A stretch of DNA of 64,000 bases from Gigantopelta aegis (taxonomy: Eukaryota > Mollusca > Gastropoda > Neomphalida > Peltospiridae): contig NC_054703.1 in the NCBI RefSeq assembly GCF_016097555.1, positions 35,966,970-36,030,969 on the forward strand, read 5' to 3'. Below are positions 23,341 through 34,889 of this stretch, piece after piece (position 1 is the first letter of the stretch; each line of letters opens with the position of its first letter). The notes below the pieces were generated by a model. It did not search any database, was not told the origin of the DNA, and saw nothing but the letters and a program-made list of their open reading frames with translations. The position numbers and the translations under genes are program-made.

Positions 23341-23490
23341 GGGGGCGGTATATTTATCTCGGTCGGTTGAGTGTTGGCTTGAGGCCCTTGCTGCGCAGAA
23401 TCAAACCACCACGGCACATCCATTCACCGATGGCGATGATTAATAAATCATTGTGCTCTAGTGGTGTCGTTAAACAAAACAAACTTTTAG
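23341..23490 (+). mobile_element. Short SINE with a further tRNA-like head and tail 2
   Basis: ATCTCGGTCGGTTGAGTG is A-box-like and AGAATCAAACC B-box-like. It jumps directly to tail 2 (GATGATTAATAAATCATTG). Confidence 0.6.
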
Positions 23491-23567
23491 ATTATTGAGC
23501 AATTTTAGATATTATTACATGTATATTGCTACCACGTGCTGAGGGAGCTAAACAGTTTAGAAGTTAA

Positions 23568-24410
23568 ATTTTGTTTTGATTAACGACACCACTAGAGCAC
23601 ATTGATTTATTAATTATCGGCTATTGGAAGTAATTTGTTTTGATTAACGACACCACTAGAGCACATTGATTTATTAATTATCGGCTATTGGAAGTAATGT
23701 GTTTTGATTAACGACACCACTAGAGCACATTGATTTATTAATTATCGGCTATTGGAAGTAATTTGTTTTGATTAACGACAACACTAGAGCACATTGAATT
23801 ATTAATTATCGGCTATTGGAAGTAATTTGTTTTGATTAACGACACCACTAGAGCACATTGATTTATTAATTATCGGCTGTTGGAAGTAATTTGTTTTGAT
23901 TAACGACAACACTAGAGCACATTGAATTATTAATTATCGGCTATTGGAAGTAATTTGTTTTGATTAACGACACCACTAGAGCACATTGATTTATTAATTA
24001 CCGGCTATTGGAAGTAATGTGTTTTGATTAACGACACCACTAGAGCACATTGATTTATTAATTATCGGCTATTGGAAGTAATTTGTTTTGATTAACGACA
24101 CCACTAGAGCACATTGATTTATTAATTATCGGCTATTGGAAGTAATGTGTTTTGATTAACGACACCACTAGAGCACATTGATTTATTAATTACCGGCTGT
24201 TGGAAGTAATGTGTTTTGATTAACGACACCACTAGAGCACATTGATTTATTAATTATCGGCTATTGGAAGTAATTTGTTTTGATTAACGACACCACTAGA
24301 GCACATTGATTTATTAATTATCGGCTATTGGAAGTAATGTGTTTTGATTAACGACACCACTAGAGCACATTGATTTTTTAATTATCGGCTATTGGAAGTA
24401 ATGTGTTTTA
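23568..24410 (-). repeat. 61-bp minisatellite made from the SINE tail 2, ~14 units
   Basis: GTTTTGATTAACGACACCAC + TAGAGCACATTGATTTATTA + ATTATCGGCTATTGGAAGTAATT is repeated head to tail with few changes (CAC/AAC, TAT/TGT). The last unit runs on into SINE body to ~24525. Confidence 0.95.
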
Positions 24411-24542
24411 CTCGTAGTCTTGGAGGAAACTCGCTAGGATTATTTGTTTTCATTAACAGCAAGGAATCTTTCATATGCACTTTAGGATAGCATATACTAC
24501 GACCTTTGATATACAAGTCTTCATTTGATTCACCCCTACCTG

Positions 24543-24927
24543 ACCGGCCTCGGTGGCGTCGTGGTTAGGCCATCGGTCTACAGGCTGGTAGGTACTGGGT
24601 TCGGATCCCAGTCGAGGCATGGGATTTTTAATCCAGATACAGACTCCAAACCCTGAGTGAGTGCTCCGCAAGGCTCAATGGGTAGGTGTAAACCACTTGC
24701 ACCGACCAGTGATCCATAACTGGTTCAACAAAGGCCATGGTTTGTGCTATCCTGCCTGTGGGAAGCGCAAATAAAAGATCCCTTGCAGCTAATCGGAAAG
24801 AGTAGCCCATGTAGTGGCGACAGCGGGTTTCCTCTCAATATCTGTGTGGTCCTTAACCACATGTCTGACGCCATATAACCGTAAATAAAATGTGTTGAGT
24901 GCGTCGTTAAATAAAACATTTCTTTCA
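24543..24927 (+). mobile_element. SINE B, complete
   Basis: GACCGGCCTCGGTGGCGTCG head, GGGTTCGGATCCC B box, GTGATCCATAACTGG, AAAAGATCCCTTGCAGC, tail 1 with AAATAAAACATTTC. Confidence 0.93.
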
Positions 24928-25282
24928 TCCCTACCTGTGATTGGTTAACAAAGCAGTTCTGTATCATCTTTAGACTATTGATAATTTAATACAGGTTCAC
25001 AGTAACTGGTCGAAACATTGTCTGTCTTTTACTTCCTTTAGTGGAAAACAAAACGAAAGACCGTGGTACGTATTGTCTTGCATAAGGAGAGGTACATAAA
25101 TAAAATCCTTTACTCTTTTTTTCCAGTAGTAATACGTGGCGGCAACGAGTTATCTCTTTATTTCCGTTTTCGCGGCCGAGTATAATAACCGTGTTAGACA
25201 CCAAATAGCCGTAGTTTACGATGATTCCCTACCCCTCCCCCTCCCCTTTTTTAGTCAGAAATGCTGGATGCCTGTTACTGAT
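24928..25282. other. No gene seen
   Basis: AT-rich; GCATAAGGAGAGGTACATAA near 25080 is SINE-like scrap. Confidence 0.5.
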
Positions 25283-25562
25283 ATAAGTATAGCGCTCGCC
25301 CGATGCGCAGTCAATCCCCGTTAGTGGCCCCATTGAGCTATTTGTCATTGCAGCCAGTGCACCACGACTGATAAATCAAAGGCCGTGGTATGTGATATCC
25401 CGTCTGTGGGATGGTGCATATAAAAGCTCCCTTGCTACTATTGATACAATGTATTCGGGTTTCCTCTCTAAGACTATATGTCAAAATTACCAAATGTTTG
25501 ACATCGAATAGCCGATGATTAATAAATAAATGTGCTCTAGTGGTGTTGTTAAACAAAACAAG
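25283..25562 (+). mobile_element. SINE A2, head shortened
   Basis: AGCGCTCGCCCGATGCGC ... CCACGACTGATAAATC ... GTGCTCTAGTGGTGTTG. Confidence 0.82.
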
Positions 25563-25760
25563 AGTTACTGGTTCAGCGAATAAAATCGCTCTGTGCGTCC
25601 GCACCTTTATCCGATCAGCGTCAATTCGAGACGAGTTTCTCGTCACAGCGTGATTGATCTCCTTGTTAACGTCAAGATATATTACCTGTATCAATCGCCT
25701 CTCGTTTGCCTCAGGTAAACCCGGCTGTGTGCATTTCCACTCTGTGGTGTTAGCTTTAGA

Positions 25761-25774
25761 GCGCCCTCTGGCAA
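25761..25774. promoter_or_regulatory. CTCF-like motif
   Basis: GCGCCCTCTGGCAA reads TTGCCAGAGGGCGC on the minus strand, close to the bilaterian CTCF core (CCAGxGGGCGC). It lies next to a minus-strand donor-like ATACAG|GTAATA at ~25686. A motif match only. Confidence 0.3.
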
Positions 25775-25843
25775 AAACTTCTGTTTTTCAGCAGTAATGT
25801 CACACCCATGAAACATTTAACATTTATTGATTAATCATTGACT

Positions 25844-25845
<2 letters not shown>

Positions 25846-25926
<81 letters not shown>
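25846..25926. repeat. TA microsatellite
   Basis: Pure (TA)n of about 40 units. Confidence 0.97.
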
Positions 25927-25929
<3 letters not shown>

Positions 25930-26260
25930 TAGAAAATCCTTCAACGCAGAAGCACCCACACAAAAAAGAAAAAAGAAAGAATGACTACATGTATATTAAA
26001 ACCTAAATCTGAGCATTTTTTATTATTATTATTATTTTTTTAACATTGACAACCAATTACGCTATATAATTGCATATGCAAACTTGCCTCTGGCTGCATT
26101 GCTAACATATATGTAATAAAAAAAAAAGTGATTCATCAAATAATTTTTAAAAAATCAAACTGAATTGATTAACCTGAAAACAAGTCTAATGTATGACGTA
26201 ATGCAGTATACACAAACACACAAAACTCCAGGCTGATTCTTCCTAGCAGATTAAAATACA
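25927..26260. other. No gene seen
   Basis: AT-rich; short TTATTATTATT and A runs. Confidence 0.6.
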
Positions 26261-26289
26261 AAATGCTGATGCAGAAGCGTAGAAGACAG

Positions 26290-26550
26290 GGGACAGGGGC
26301 AATACCTCAAATTCAGGCAAAATGTGATAACCTGAGATCTTTTTACCACGTATTTCCATCATTCTATCCTCAAAATTAATTGTAATCCATGTAAAAATGT
26401 GTAGTGATTCGTTTGCAACCATATATAGCTGTTTGGTAGTAATACTAATATGAATAAAGGTTGTTATCCAGATTCGGCATTTTTGTTTAATTCGGACAAA
26501 ATCCAGCCTGCCACCCTACAAACATGGGAGCTCGTACACCTGTGTTGATG
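26290..26550. repeat. Dispersed repeat R1, copy 1
   Basis: TTTTTACCACGTATTTCCATC, AGTGATTCGTTTGCAACC, TATAGCTGTTTGGTAGTAAT, CATTTTTGTTTAATTCGG. Also at 34890 and 47311. Class unknown. Confidence 0.65.
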
Positions 26551-27689
26551 TCATCTCCTGGTCGGATTTTCAGTTTTAAGATAGCTGAAAATCGGATCAA
26601 AACATTTTATAACTCTGAATCAAAGGTATTGATTTGTAACTGAAAGTTTTAGGCTACAAACAGGTTGTAGACAAGGTGACCCACCAAGATACTAGCTATA
26701 CTAATTAGGTTCAAAAGATATATAAAAAAATATATAAATGGAAAAATAAAATTATTACCACAGTATAATATCTTACATTTTCAGTGCAATCAAAGTATAT
26801 GATATTTTTTAGATCACATACTTAAAGAATTTGATAACTTTGCAAATTAGATGTAAATTAATCGAGGTCACGGCACTAGGTTTATTGGCATTAAAGCAAA
26901 CGTACTAGGGCGACACTCCATAATTGACGTATGCATTCATAGTCATCAAATAAAAATATTTCAATAACAATTTTACACTGAAAGCTGCCCAGCGTTTAGA
27001 AAAACAACAACCCCCCCTCCCCCCCCCCCCCCCAAAATAAAATAATAACCCACAAAAAAAAAAAAAACAGAAACAAAAAACAAAACAAAAACAAACCAAC
27101 CCAACCCTAAAACCAACCGTATGCACTAGTTTATTTTGATGTAAGGACATCCAAATTGACGTCATTCGAGTTTGACGTCATTTCCATTCAAAAAGACACC
27201 GCGCCACATATGCTTTTGTCATTTCAATATCTAGTAATGGCAGACTGGAATTAAAGCTGGTGTACAGTTTACAAAAGCACGTTTTATTAAGCTTGAGATT
27301 ATATGATAAAGAGATTATTACCCTCGTGTGTTTCGGTACCGTCAATATCATATATTAGGAATCAAAATAATGTGTTATGCTCGCATATTACAATTGTTAT
27401 TCCTAATGTATAGGCCAAGTGACGATACCGAAAACACTCTGGTAATAACCTCTATGTGTGTATGTATAATATGTACACCTGGAAGTTAAGCACCATCTTT
27501 TTGTCACTGTGTGGCTTATAATTCGCAAGTAAGTGTGAACATATCGTAGATTCAAAACACTGAACTTAATGTTCTTTGTATACAGAGGATATTGACAAAT
27601 ACTGACAGCAAGTAACACTGTTGTTACTTCAGTAGTTAATGTATACTAGACAGAAACCGTAAGTTTGCATGAACATGTATTGTAATTAT
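26551..27689. other. No gene seen
   Basis: AT-rich unassigned sequence; C run near 27013-27033. A minus-strand 86-codon frame here is homopolymer-driven. A GTAAGTGTG donor-like site at 27529 has no supporting exon. Confidence 0.55.
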
Positions 27690-27978
27690 CTGTAAAGCTG
27701 ATGGTACAGCAGTCGCTTGATGCGCGATCGATTTAGGATCGATTCCCGTCGGTGGGCCCGTTGAGCTATTCCTCGTTACAGCCAGTGCCCCACACCTGGT
27801 GTAACAAAGGCCGTTGTATGCACCATTCTGTCTGTGGGATGGTGCATATGAAAGATATCTTGCTGCTAGTCGAAAAAGAGTAGTCCATGAAGTGGCGACA
27901 GCAGGTTTCCTCTGAATATCTGTGCTGTCCTTAACCATATAACCATAAATGTTAAATAAAACATGTCCTTCCTTCCTT
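27690..27978 (+). mobile_element. SINE A1
   Basis: GATGGTACAGCAGTCGCTTG head, GGATCGATTCCC B box, tail GTTAAATAAAACATG, then (CTTC)n. Confidence 0.85.
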
Positions 27979-28087
27979 TAAAGCTGAAATCATAATGATG
28001 TGCTTCTCATCAGTAATTTATTCATGTTATGTCCAGTAAATACCCAATAGATGTGGAAAACCCCCAACAAAACAACAACAAAATCTC

Positions 28088-28605
28088 TTAAAGGGACAGT
28101 CCTGTGTTTGCAGCCACTGAGCCTTTTCGGCGACTAAAATGACATATTCAATACATTTTTTAAATTAGAACTAGATGGCATAAGGTAGTACTAAATCAAA
28201 TAACTTCTGGCTGGGGTACCTGTAAAAAAGTACTCGAATTTTGTGCGGAAGTAGGGTAGTCATAGACGCTACCTGTTATCTCAGAAATGAGCAGCTTGAC
28301 TCCCATTTTTTTCTGATTCACTTTTAAGGGTGAAGAGTGGTCGTATTTATATCCAGTGTGTTTCCGGTCGCGTGCTAACTTTTCATTTTACTTCGCAATA
28401 TATATTTGTTCGTACGTACGAAATTATTGGAAGATAAAATCCGGTTTTGGTTACTAAAAACATTAGGATGTCAACAAGAACGTTGTTTATACAGATACTG
28501 AAATTCTAAAAAAGAAAATATATTTAATATGTAAGTTTAATCGTAGAAATATTTTTTAACTCGAAAACATCTTATAATGCAGCAAACTCAGGAATGTCCC
28601 TTTAA
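28088..28605. mobile_element. TTAA-bounded MITE family 1 with internal insertion
   Basis: It starts TTAAAGGGACAGTCCTG and ends CAAACTCAGGAATGTCCCTTTAA-type. A ~170-bp internal block (28165-28335) matches 38771-38890 in reverse orientation, so a second repeat is nested in it. Right-end units are then tandemly repeated to 28740. Confidence 0.7.
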
Positions 28606-28745
28606 TCGTAAATAAGTTACAACGACAGCTAACTCAGGAATGTCCCTTTAATCGTAAAAAAGTTACAACGACAGCTAACTCAGGAATGTCCCTTTAATCG
28701 TAAAAAAGTTACATCGACAGCTAACTCAGGATAGTCCCTTTAATA
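28606..28745. repeat. Tandem copies of the MITE family 1 right end, ~58-bp unit
   Basis: GCTAACTCAGGAATGTCCC followed by TTTAATCGTAAAAAAGTTAC occurs three times in a row after the element's own right end, so the terminus itself has been amplified. Confidence 0.75.
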
Positions 28746-28902
28746 TGTTTAAACTCCGTCGGCACGGACAACTACTTCTAGATGCCTTTTTGGCTGTAGT
28801 GTGTGGGTGTGGGTAATTTTTGGCATTCTTCCATCAGAGAACTGTTCAAGTACGCCTGTCGTGGGCACAACCTCTGACTTCGCCAGATAGTGCTCTGAAA
28901 AC

Positions 28903-29110
28903 ACCGGCCTCGATGGCGTCGTGGTTAGGCCATCGGTCTACAGGCTGGTAGGTACTGGGTTCGGATCCCAGTCGAGGCATGGGATTCTTAATCCAGATAC
29001 CGACCCTAAACCCTGAGTGAGTACCCCGCAAGGTTCAATGGGTAGGTGTAAACCACTTGCACCGACCAGTGATCCATAACTGATTCAACAAAGGCCATGG
29101 TTTCTTTCTT
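28903..29110 (+). mobile_element. SINE B, 3'-truncated
   Basis: ACCGGCCTCGATGGCGTCG ... CAACAAAGGCCATGGTTTC, then TTTCTTTT. It lacks body and tail. Confidence 0.85.
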
Positions 29111-30178
29111 TTGCTCTGAAAACACTATTGAACGAATGGACGATGCCCGTTTTAACATCTTGATTATAATAGCGATGTGTTGGGCCTACATTCGCGCCGA
29201 GTACTCTGCCCGAGTTCGACAGCTAGACAGACATTTGAACGGTTATAATCGTTCTCTCAGTAAGAGATAACTCTATAGATAGCGAAAACACGGAATTTCT
29301 GCCTACCAAGGGTCTTGAGTATAGATGAATCAAAATTTTAGGGGGAGGGGAGAGCATACCCCTAACTCCCCTAGAAACTGCTTTGCGCCCTCGATCTCTG
29401 ATAGCCACCCCCTATTCCTCTCCCCAATGTCGACTGGCTTCCGCCGTGCCTGATCATAGTGCAAAGCAGTTTATACGCTGTAAGCCCATCCGTTTCTGTT
29501 ATAAGATATAGGTCCTTACAACTACACTAGGATATATTCTGCAGTTCGAGCCTTATCAAGGCGCACGTGGGCGGCAAACGCATTGCAAAGCAGAACTAAC
29601 TCTGGGAGATCTGAACATTTCGCCCATTTCAAAACCCATAGCTATTTTCCAACAAAATATCATTTGTCACACTAATTATTATTATTAGTTTCCTCCTTTG
29701 ATGGAAGAGCCGCACACACGTTGAGATTCGAAAATGCTACTTACAAACAGTTTACATATGAATCCAACAAGGAACATTAGGACCGTACCCCGATCAAAAT
29801 CCTAGGGGCGGAGGGGACGGGGGTGTGTGTGGGGGGGGGGGGGTGAGGGCACTACTTTTCATAAACAAACGAAACACTACACAGATTAAACCCTGAGATG
29901 TGTATGCTATTTTCTGGAGTAACCCCCCCCCCCCCCCAAAAAAAAAAGAAGAAAAAAAAAAGAAGTGAGATTCTTAGGGGGGAAACTGCCTCCCCCCCCT
30001 GCCACCCGGAGGGTACGGCCCTGAACATTTTGTTTTTAAAATCTTGATTAGCGATATTTCTAGTCAGTTGAAAATTGATTAGCAACTACTGTTCAATGTT
30101 TTACAATTGTGTAGCGCTCTCTGAAACGTCTGTAGCGAGTCGCGACGCGATACTGAACCAAATGTTCACTGTTCAATA
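29111..30178. other. No gene seen; poly-G/C-bearing element remnant
   Basis: 29790-30025 has GGGG and CCCC runs flanked by GACCGTACCCCGATC and AGGGTACGGCCCTGAAC, probably the ends of a small DNA element. Confidence 0.45.
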
Positions 30179-30839
30179 CAGGGCTCGAAAGAGCAAGTAA
30201 AATATGGCCTGCTGTTATTTGTTTTTAAAATAGCAGGCCAAAAGAAATATGGCCTGCTAAGAAAAAAATATGGCCTGCGGGAGATAAAGATGGCACGGGG
30301 TGAGTGAAGGGTTTGGGACAGTGTGTTGAAAATTACAACCTCTGAGATGTATTTTAGAGCATTATAAAGTTAACATATAACAAAATCACAAGCTCATTCA
30401 CAGCTATATAGAAGATGCGATTTATTTATTTTTTAATTTTAGCAGGAGAATTCTTATTCCACCGGGGCGGGATGTAGCTTGATGCGCGGTCGGTCTGGGA
30501 TCGATCCCCGTCGGTGGACCCATTGGGCTATTTCTCGTTCCAGCCACTGCTCCACAACTGGTGTAACAAAGGCCGTGGTATGTACTATCATGTCTGTGGG
30601 ATGGTGCATATAAAAGATCCCTTGCTGCTAATCGAAAAGAGTAGCCCATGAAGTGGCGACAGCGGGTTGTCTCTCTCAATATCTATGTGGTCCTTAACCA
30701 TATGTCCGACGCCATATAACCGTAAATAAAATGTGTTCAGTGCGTCGTTAAATAAAACATTTCCTTTCTTCTTATTCCACCTGCTAGGTTTAAACATGGA
30801 CTGGTTTTTGCTTTTCGCACACCGCTATTTCGAGCCCTG
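30179..30839. mobile_element. CAGGGCTCGAAA-ended MITE carrying a nested SINE
   Basis: It starts CAGGGCTCGAAAGAGC and ends GCTATTTCGAGCCCTG, with TA on both sides. Inside, an A1 SINE sits at 30468-30772. The short open frames across it are not genes. Confidence 0.7.
30468..30772 (+). mobile_element. SINE A1 nested in the 30179 MITE
   Basis: GGGGCGGGATGTAGCTTGATG (short head), GGGATCGATCCCC B box, tail GCGTCGTTAAATAAAAC. Confidence 0.88.
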
Positions 30840-30962
30840 TATAACTCATAGATGGTTTTATTTCACCGTTGTTTTATTATCGTTAGCAATAATAATTATA
30901 CGGAATTCACCAAATATAACGAAAAGGAATGACAAGTCTACCGAAATTATATATGAATAGGG

Positions 30963-31345
30963 CACCGGCCTCGGTGGCGCCGTGGTTAGCCCATCGGTCA
31001 ACAGGCTGGTAGGTATTGGGTTCGGATCCCAGTCGAGGCATGGTATTTTTAATCCAGATACCGACTCCAAACCCTGAGTGAGTGCTCCGCAAGGCTCAGT
31101 GGGTAGGTGTAACCGACCAGTGATCCATAACTGGGTCAACAAAGGCCATGGTTTGTGCTATCCTGCCTGTTGGAAGCGCAAATGAAAGATCCCTTGCTGC
31201 TAATCGGAAAGAGTAGCCCATGAAGTGGCGACAGCGGATTTCCTCTCAAAATCTGTGTGGTCCTTAACCATATGTCTGACGCCATATAACCGTAAATAAA
31301 ATGTGTTGAGTGCGTCATTAAATAAAACATTTTTTTCTTTTTTTT
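30963..31345 (+). mobile_element. SINE B, complete
   Basis: ACCGGCCTCGGTGGCGCCG head, GGGTTCGGATCCC, tail GTGCGTCATTAAATAAAAC. Confidence 0.92.
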
Positions 31346-31454
31346 TCTTTTATGAATCTACAGATCTAACCGTTTTAAGGGGAGGCTACCACTCTTGCCC
31401 TGCATCACTTCCCTGAGTAATTTTTAGCTCCCCTTGTGAATTTATACGGTATTA

Positions 31455-31630
31455 ATATCGACTCGATGGGTGAGGTGTAAGAAAACTAAACCCTCTTCTT
31501 TTTCATTAACCACTGGCAACTATCAACTAACCCACCGTCCTGGGCAGACAGCCCAGACAGCTGAGGTGTGTGTGCCCAGGGCAGCGTGGTTGAACCTTAA
31601 TTCGATATAAGCCCGAAAATATATTGTAAT
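31455..31630 (+). mobile_element. SINE C, 3' part
   Basis: CTCGATGGGTGAGGTG, CCTGGGCAGACAGCCC, ATTCGATATAAGCCCG. Confidence 0.78.
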
Positions 31631-31949
31631 GTAATTTATTTAACGATGCACTCAACACATTTTATTTACGGTTATATGACGTCGGACATATTATGGTTAA
31701 GGACCGCACAGATATTGAGAGAGGAAACCTGCTGTCTCCACTTCATGGGCTACTCTTTTCGATTAGCAGCAAGGGATCTTTTATATGCACCATCCCATAG
31801 ACAGGATAGCACATACCACGGTCTTTGATGTACCAGTCGTGGTGCACTGGCTGGAGCGAGAAATAGCCCAATGGGCCCAACGACGGGGATCGATCCCACA
31901 CCGACCGCGCATCGAGCGAGCGCTGTACCACTGGGCTACGCCCCGTCCC
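31631..31949 (-). mobile_element. SINE A1
   Basis: TTAACGATGCACTCAACAC ... GGGGATCGATCCC ... TGTACCACTGGGCTACG. Confidence 0.9.
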
Positions 31950-32158
31950 TGATCTAAGTGGAATTAATCGCTCTAAAAAAAAAATTCCACACACATTTTA
32001 ATATGTATATAGTACCATACTTTATAGGTCACTGCGACCTACTTTTCAAAGATTACAGCACATTACTCCGAGCTCTCAACCTGTGACAGTTCAAAGGAGC
32101 GTGGAAATTAAAAGCCAGGTTCCAGGGCAAAGTCCTGGTCAAGGGGTCGGTGTTGAGG

Positions 32159-32161
32159 GAA

Positions 32162-32203
<42 letters not shown>
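32159..32203. repeat. Poly-G run, ~43 bases
   Basis: Nearly pure G. The longest G homopolymer in the window. Confidence 0.9.
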
Positions 32204-32204
<1 letters not shown>

Positions 32205-32347
32205 GAAGCACCCGAAGCCCTCTTGGGAAAAAACAGTTTTTATTTGTTTAAGCCCAAAACAGATATCTCTGAAGTTTCTTAATATGCTATTAGAACAAGA
32301 TAGGAAAAAGGAATTATACTTACTTTAGTGGAAAATCCATTCAACTT

Positions 32348-32646
32348 GGGGGCGAGACGTAGCCCAGTGGTAAAGCGCTCGCTTGATGCACGGTCGGCTT
32401 GGGATCGATCCCCGTTGGTGGGCTCCTTGGGCTATTGCTCGCTGCAGCCAGGCCGTGATATGTGTTATCGTGTCTATGGGATGGTGCATATAAAATATCC
32501 CTTGCTGCTAATCGAAAAGAGTAGCTCATGAAGTGGCGACAGCGGGCTTCCTCCCTCAATATCTGTGTGTTTCTTAACCATATGTCCGACGCCATATAAC
32601 CGTAAAATAAAATGTGTTGAGTGCGTTATTAAATAAAACATTTCCA
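32348..32646 (+). mobile_element. SINE A1, body shortened
   Basis: ACGTAGCCCAGTGGTAAAGC head, GGGATCGATCCCC, tail GCGTTATTAAATAAAAC. Confidence 0.9.
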
Positions 32647-32761
32647 TTCACCTTGTGAAGAATGATTCTAAATACAAATTTATTTGGGAGTACTTTCACC
32701 TTTTGTGAACACCTGGTATCATTATCGTTTCAATAGTGATTCATGAGTGCCATCACCGCTG

Positions 32762-32964
<203 letters not shown>

Positions 32965-33183
32965 CATTGAGCTCTGTCTGGTGCAGGTTTAAATTTGTCG
33001 AACCAGTATTGGGTGTGACAGTCATACAGGCGACGTACAGATATAGTGACATGGGGAGTGGCAGCCCTATAGATAAAGCACATGACAGCGATTCGTGGAA
33101 ACAATGACACTCTTGTCAAAATACCCTTTGGACTGCTGTGTGTGGAGATACGAGCTTAATGATAACCGTTTTGTTGTTCAGAC

Positions 33184-33580
33184 TTAAAGGGACAGATCCT
33201 AGTTTCAGCCCGTGAAAATTAACACTGAGTTTAGTTGATCTACAAACCTGTAACACATTTCGATAAAGTTACAACTGAGTGAAACAAGAGTCTGTTACTT
33301 TCAAATGGTGAAATACCCTCTAAAAATAGACTAAAACTTGATTCCATAACTGTTACCTCTCAGACTCACGTGCGGTTTTTTTAAAATATGAGAAATGCAT
33401 TTTGTGATATTAAAAACACCAGGATGACTAAAAACACTTCGAATGTACGGAAATGGATAAACTAAACAATAAAATCTAAGTAAAGTATGATTTCAGCTAT
33501 CAAAAACGGCTCTAATAGTCAAAAATGTCTTTAAATGTCCTTTTGAGGTAAACAGTGACCAGTGTCTACCATTTTCAGGC
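33184..33580. mobile_element. TTAA-bounded MITE family 2, left part
   Basis: TTAAAGGGACAGATCCTAG with interior words shared with the 48422 copy (ATATTAAAAACACCAGGATG, CGAATGTACGGAAATG, inverted there). I do not see a clear right terminus. Confidence 0.6.
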
Positions 33581-33832
33581 AGTAATTTGGGAGTACCATT
33601 ATTAACTCAGATTGATGAAATGATGTTTACTTTCAATGCAACATATTGTAATTCATGGTGGTTCTTTTTGCTTTTTTAACAGTTAGTTTTGTGTTTTGCT
33701 ACCTAGAAAGAAGATAAATATGGTCACAAGCTTACTCGGACTATCACGTCCAACTGAAACGAAAGTACGTGATCGTCTCCTAATATAGTGACAGAAAATT
33801 GTAAAACAATATACTTCTTCTTTAACTTGTTG
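33581..33832. other. No gene seen
   Basis: AT-rich unassigned sequence. Confidence 0.6.
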
Positions 33833-33912
33833 TCGTGTTTATATCCAATTAAGGTTCAAGCACGCTGTCCTGGGCACACACCTCAGCTATCTGAGGATGT
33901 CTGTCCATGACA
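33833..33912 (-). mobile_element. SINE C tail in inverted arrangement with the next copy
   Basis: TATCCAATTAAGGTTCAAGC, CCTGGGCACACACCTCAGC. Confidence 0.78.
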
Positions 33913-34066
33913 ATGAGTAGGTGTAAGACAACTACAACCTCTTCTCTCTCACTAACCACCAACGACTAACCCACTGTCCTGGACGGTATGCCCAGATAGC
34001 CGAGGTGTGTGCCCAGGACAGCGTGCTTGAACCTTAATTGGATATAAGCACGAACATAAGTTGAAA
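33913..34066 (+). mobile_element. SINE C, 3' part
   Basis: GAGTAGGTGTAAGACAAC, TCCTGGACGGTATGCCC, TTGGATATAAGCACGAAC. It forms an inverted pair with 33833-33912. Confidence 0.8.
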
Positions 34067-34103
34067 TAATGGTCCAAAACAAACTGTTAACCTGAAATGT
34101 TAC

Positions 34104-34491
34104 TTAAAGGGACATTCCCGAGTTTGCTGCATTGTAAAATGTTTCCGACTAATAAAATATTTCTACAATTAAACTTACATATTAAATATATTTTCTTGTT
34201 TAAATATCAGTGTCTGTATATTCAATGTGTTTCTGGTCGTCTTAATATTTATAAGAAGCCCAAACTGGATTTTGTCTTCAAATAATTTCGTACGAGCGAA
34301 CAAAAATATTTTAGGAAATAAAATGAAATGTACGCTAGTACAAATATTTGAACGATGAGAAACACGTTTAATATACAGTCACTGATATGTTATGCAGGAA
34401 AATATATTTGATATGTAATTACAATCGTTAAAAAGTATCTGTTAGTCGATAACATCTTAACAATGTAGCAAACTCAGGTATGTCCCTTTAA
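34104..34491. mobile_element. TTAA-bounded MITE family 1, full copy
   Basis: It starts TTAAAGGGACATTCCCGAG and ends CTCAGGTATGTCCCTTTAA. It is 388 bp with no coding capacity. Interior words GTGTTTCTGGTCGTC and TTCGTACGAGCG recur in the 46013 and 49138 copies. Confidence 0.75.
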
Positions 34492-34630
34492 TTATAATCC
34501 GCTCAAACACGTCTCAATAAAACTTCGGGTCGAGATCTTGTTCATTAGGTAGAACTGAAGTGTTTCCATAAGCGTATGAAACGGGGGGGGGGGGGGGGGG
34601 GGGGTTACTGCCTAGGACCTTTTTACTATG

Positions 34631-34889
34631 TGGGGAAGGCACGTAGCTAAGTGGTACAGCGTTCGCCTGATGCGCGCTCGATTTAGGATCAATCCCCGTC
34701 GGTGGACCCATTGAACTATTTCTCGTTCCAGCCAGTGCTCCACAACTGGTGTAACAAAGGCCGTGGTATGTACTATCCTGTCTGATGTGGGATGGTGCAT
34801 ACAACAGATCACTTCCTGCTAATCAAAAAGACTAGTCCATGAAGTGGCGACAGCGGGTTTCCTCTCTCAATATCTGTGTGGTCCTTAAC
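34631..34889 (+). mobile_element. SINE A1, tail truncated
   Basis: GCACGTAGCTAAGTGGTAC head, AGGATCAATCCCC, ends TGTGTGGTCCTTAACC where repeat R1 starts. Preceded by a G run 34582-34602. Confidence 0.85.

Noticed and set aside
27461-27530. Signal-peptide-like MYTWKLSTIFLSLCG before a GTAAGT donor as the gene 2 first exon
   Set aside because: A stop precedes the donor in that frame, and the only phase-1 GT inside is a poor donor.
30733-30960. 75-codon frame starting near MDWFLLFAHRYF
   Set aside because: It straddles the right end of the CAGGGCTCGAAA MITE and a SINE tail.
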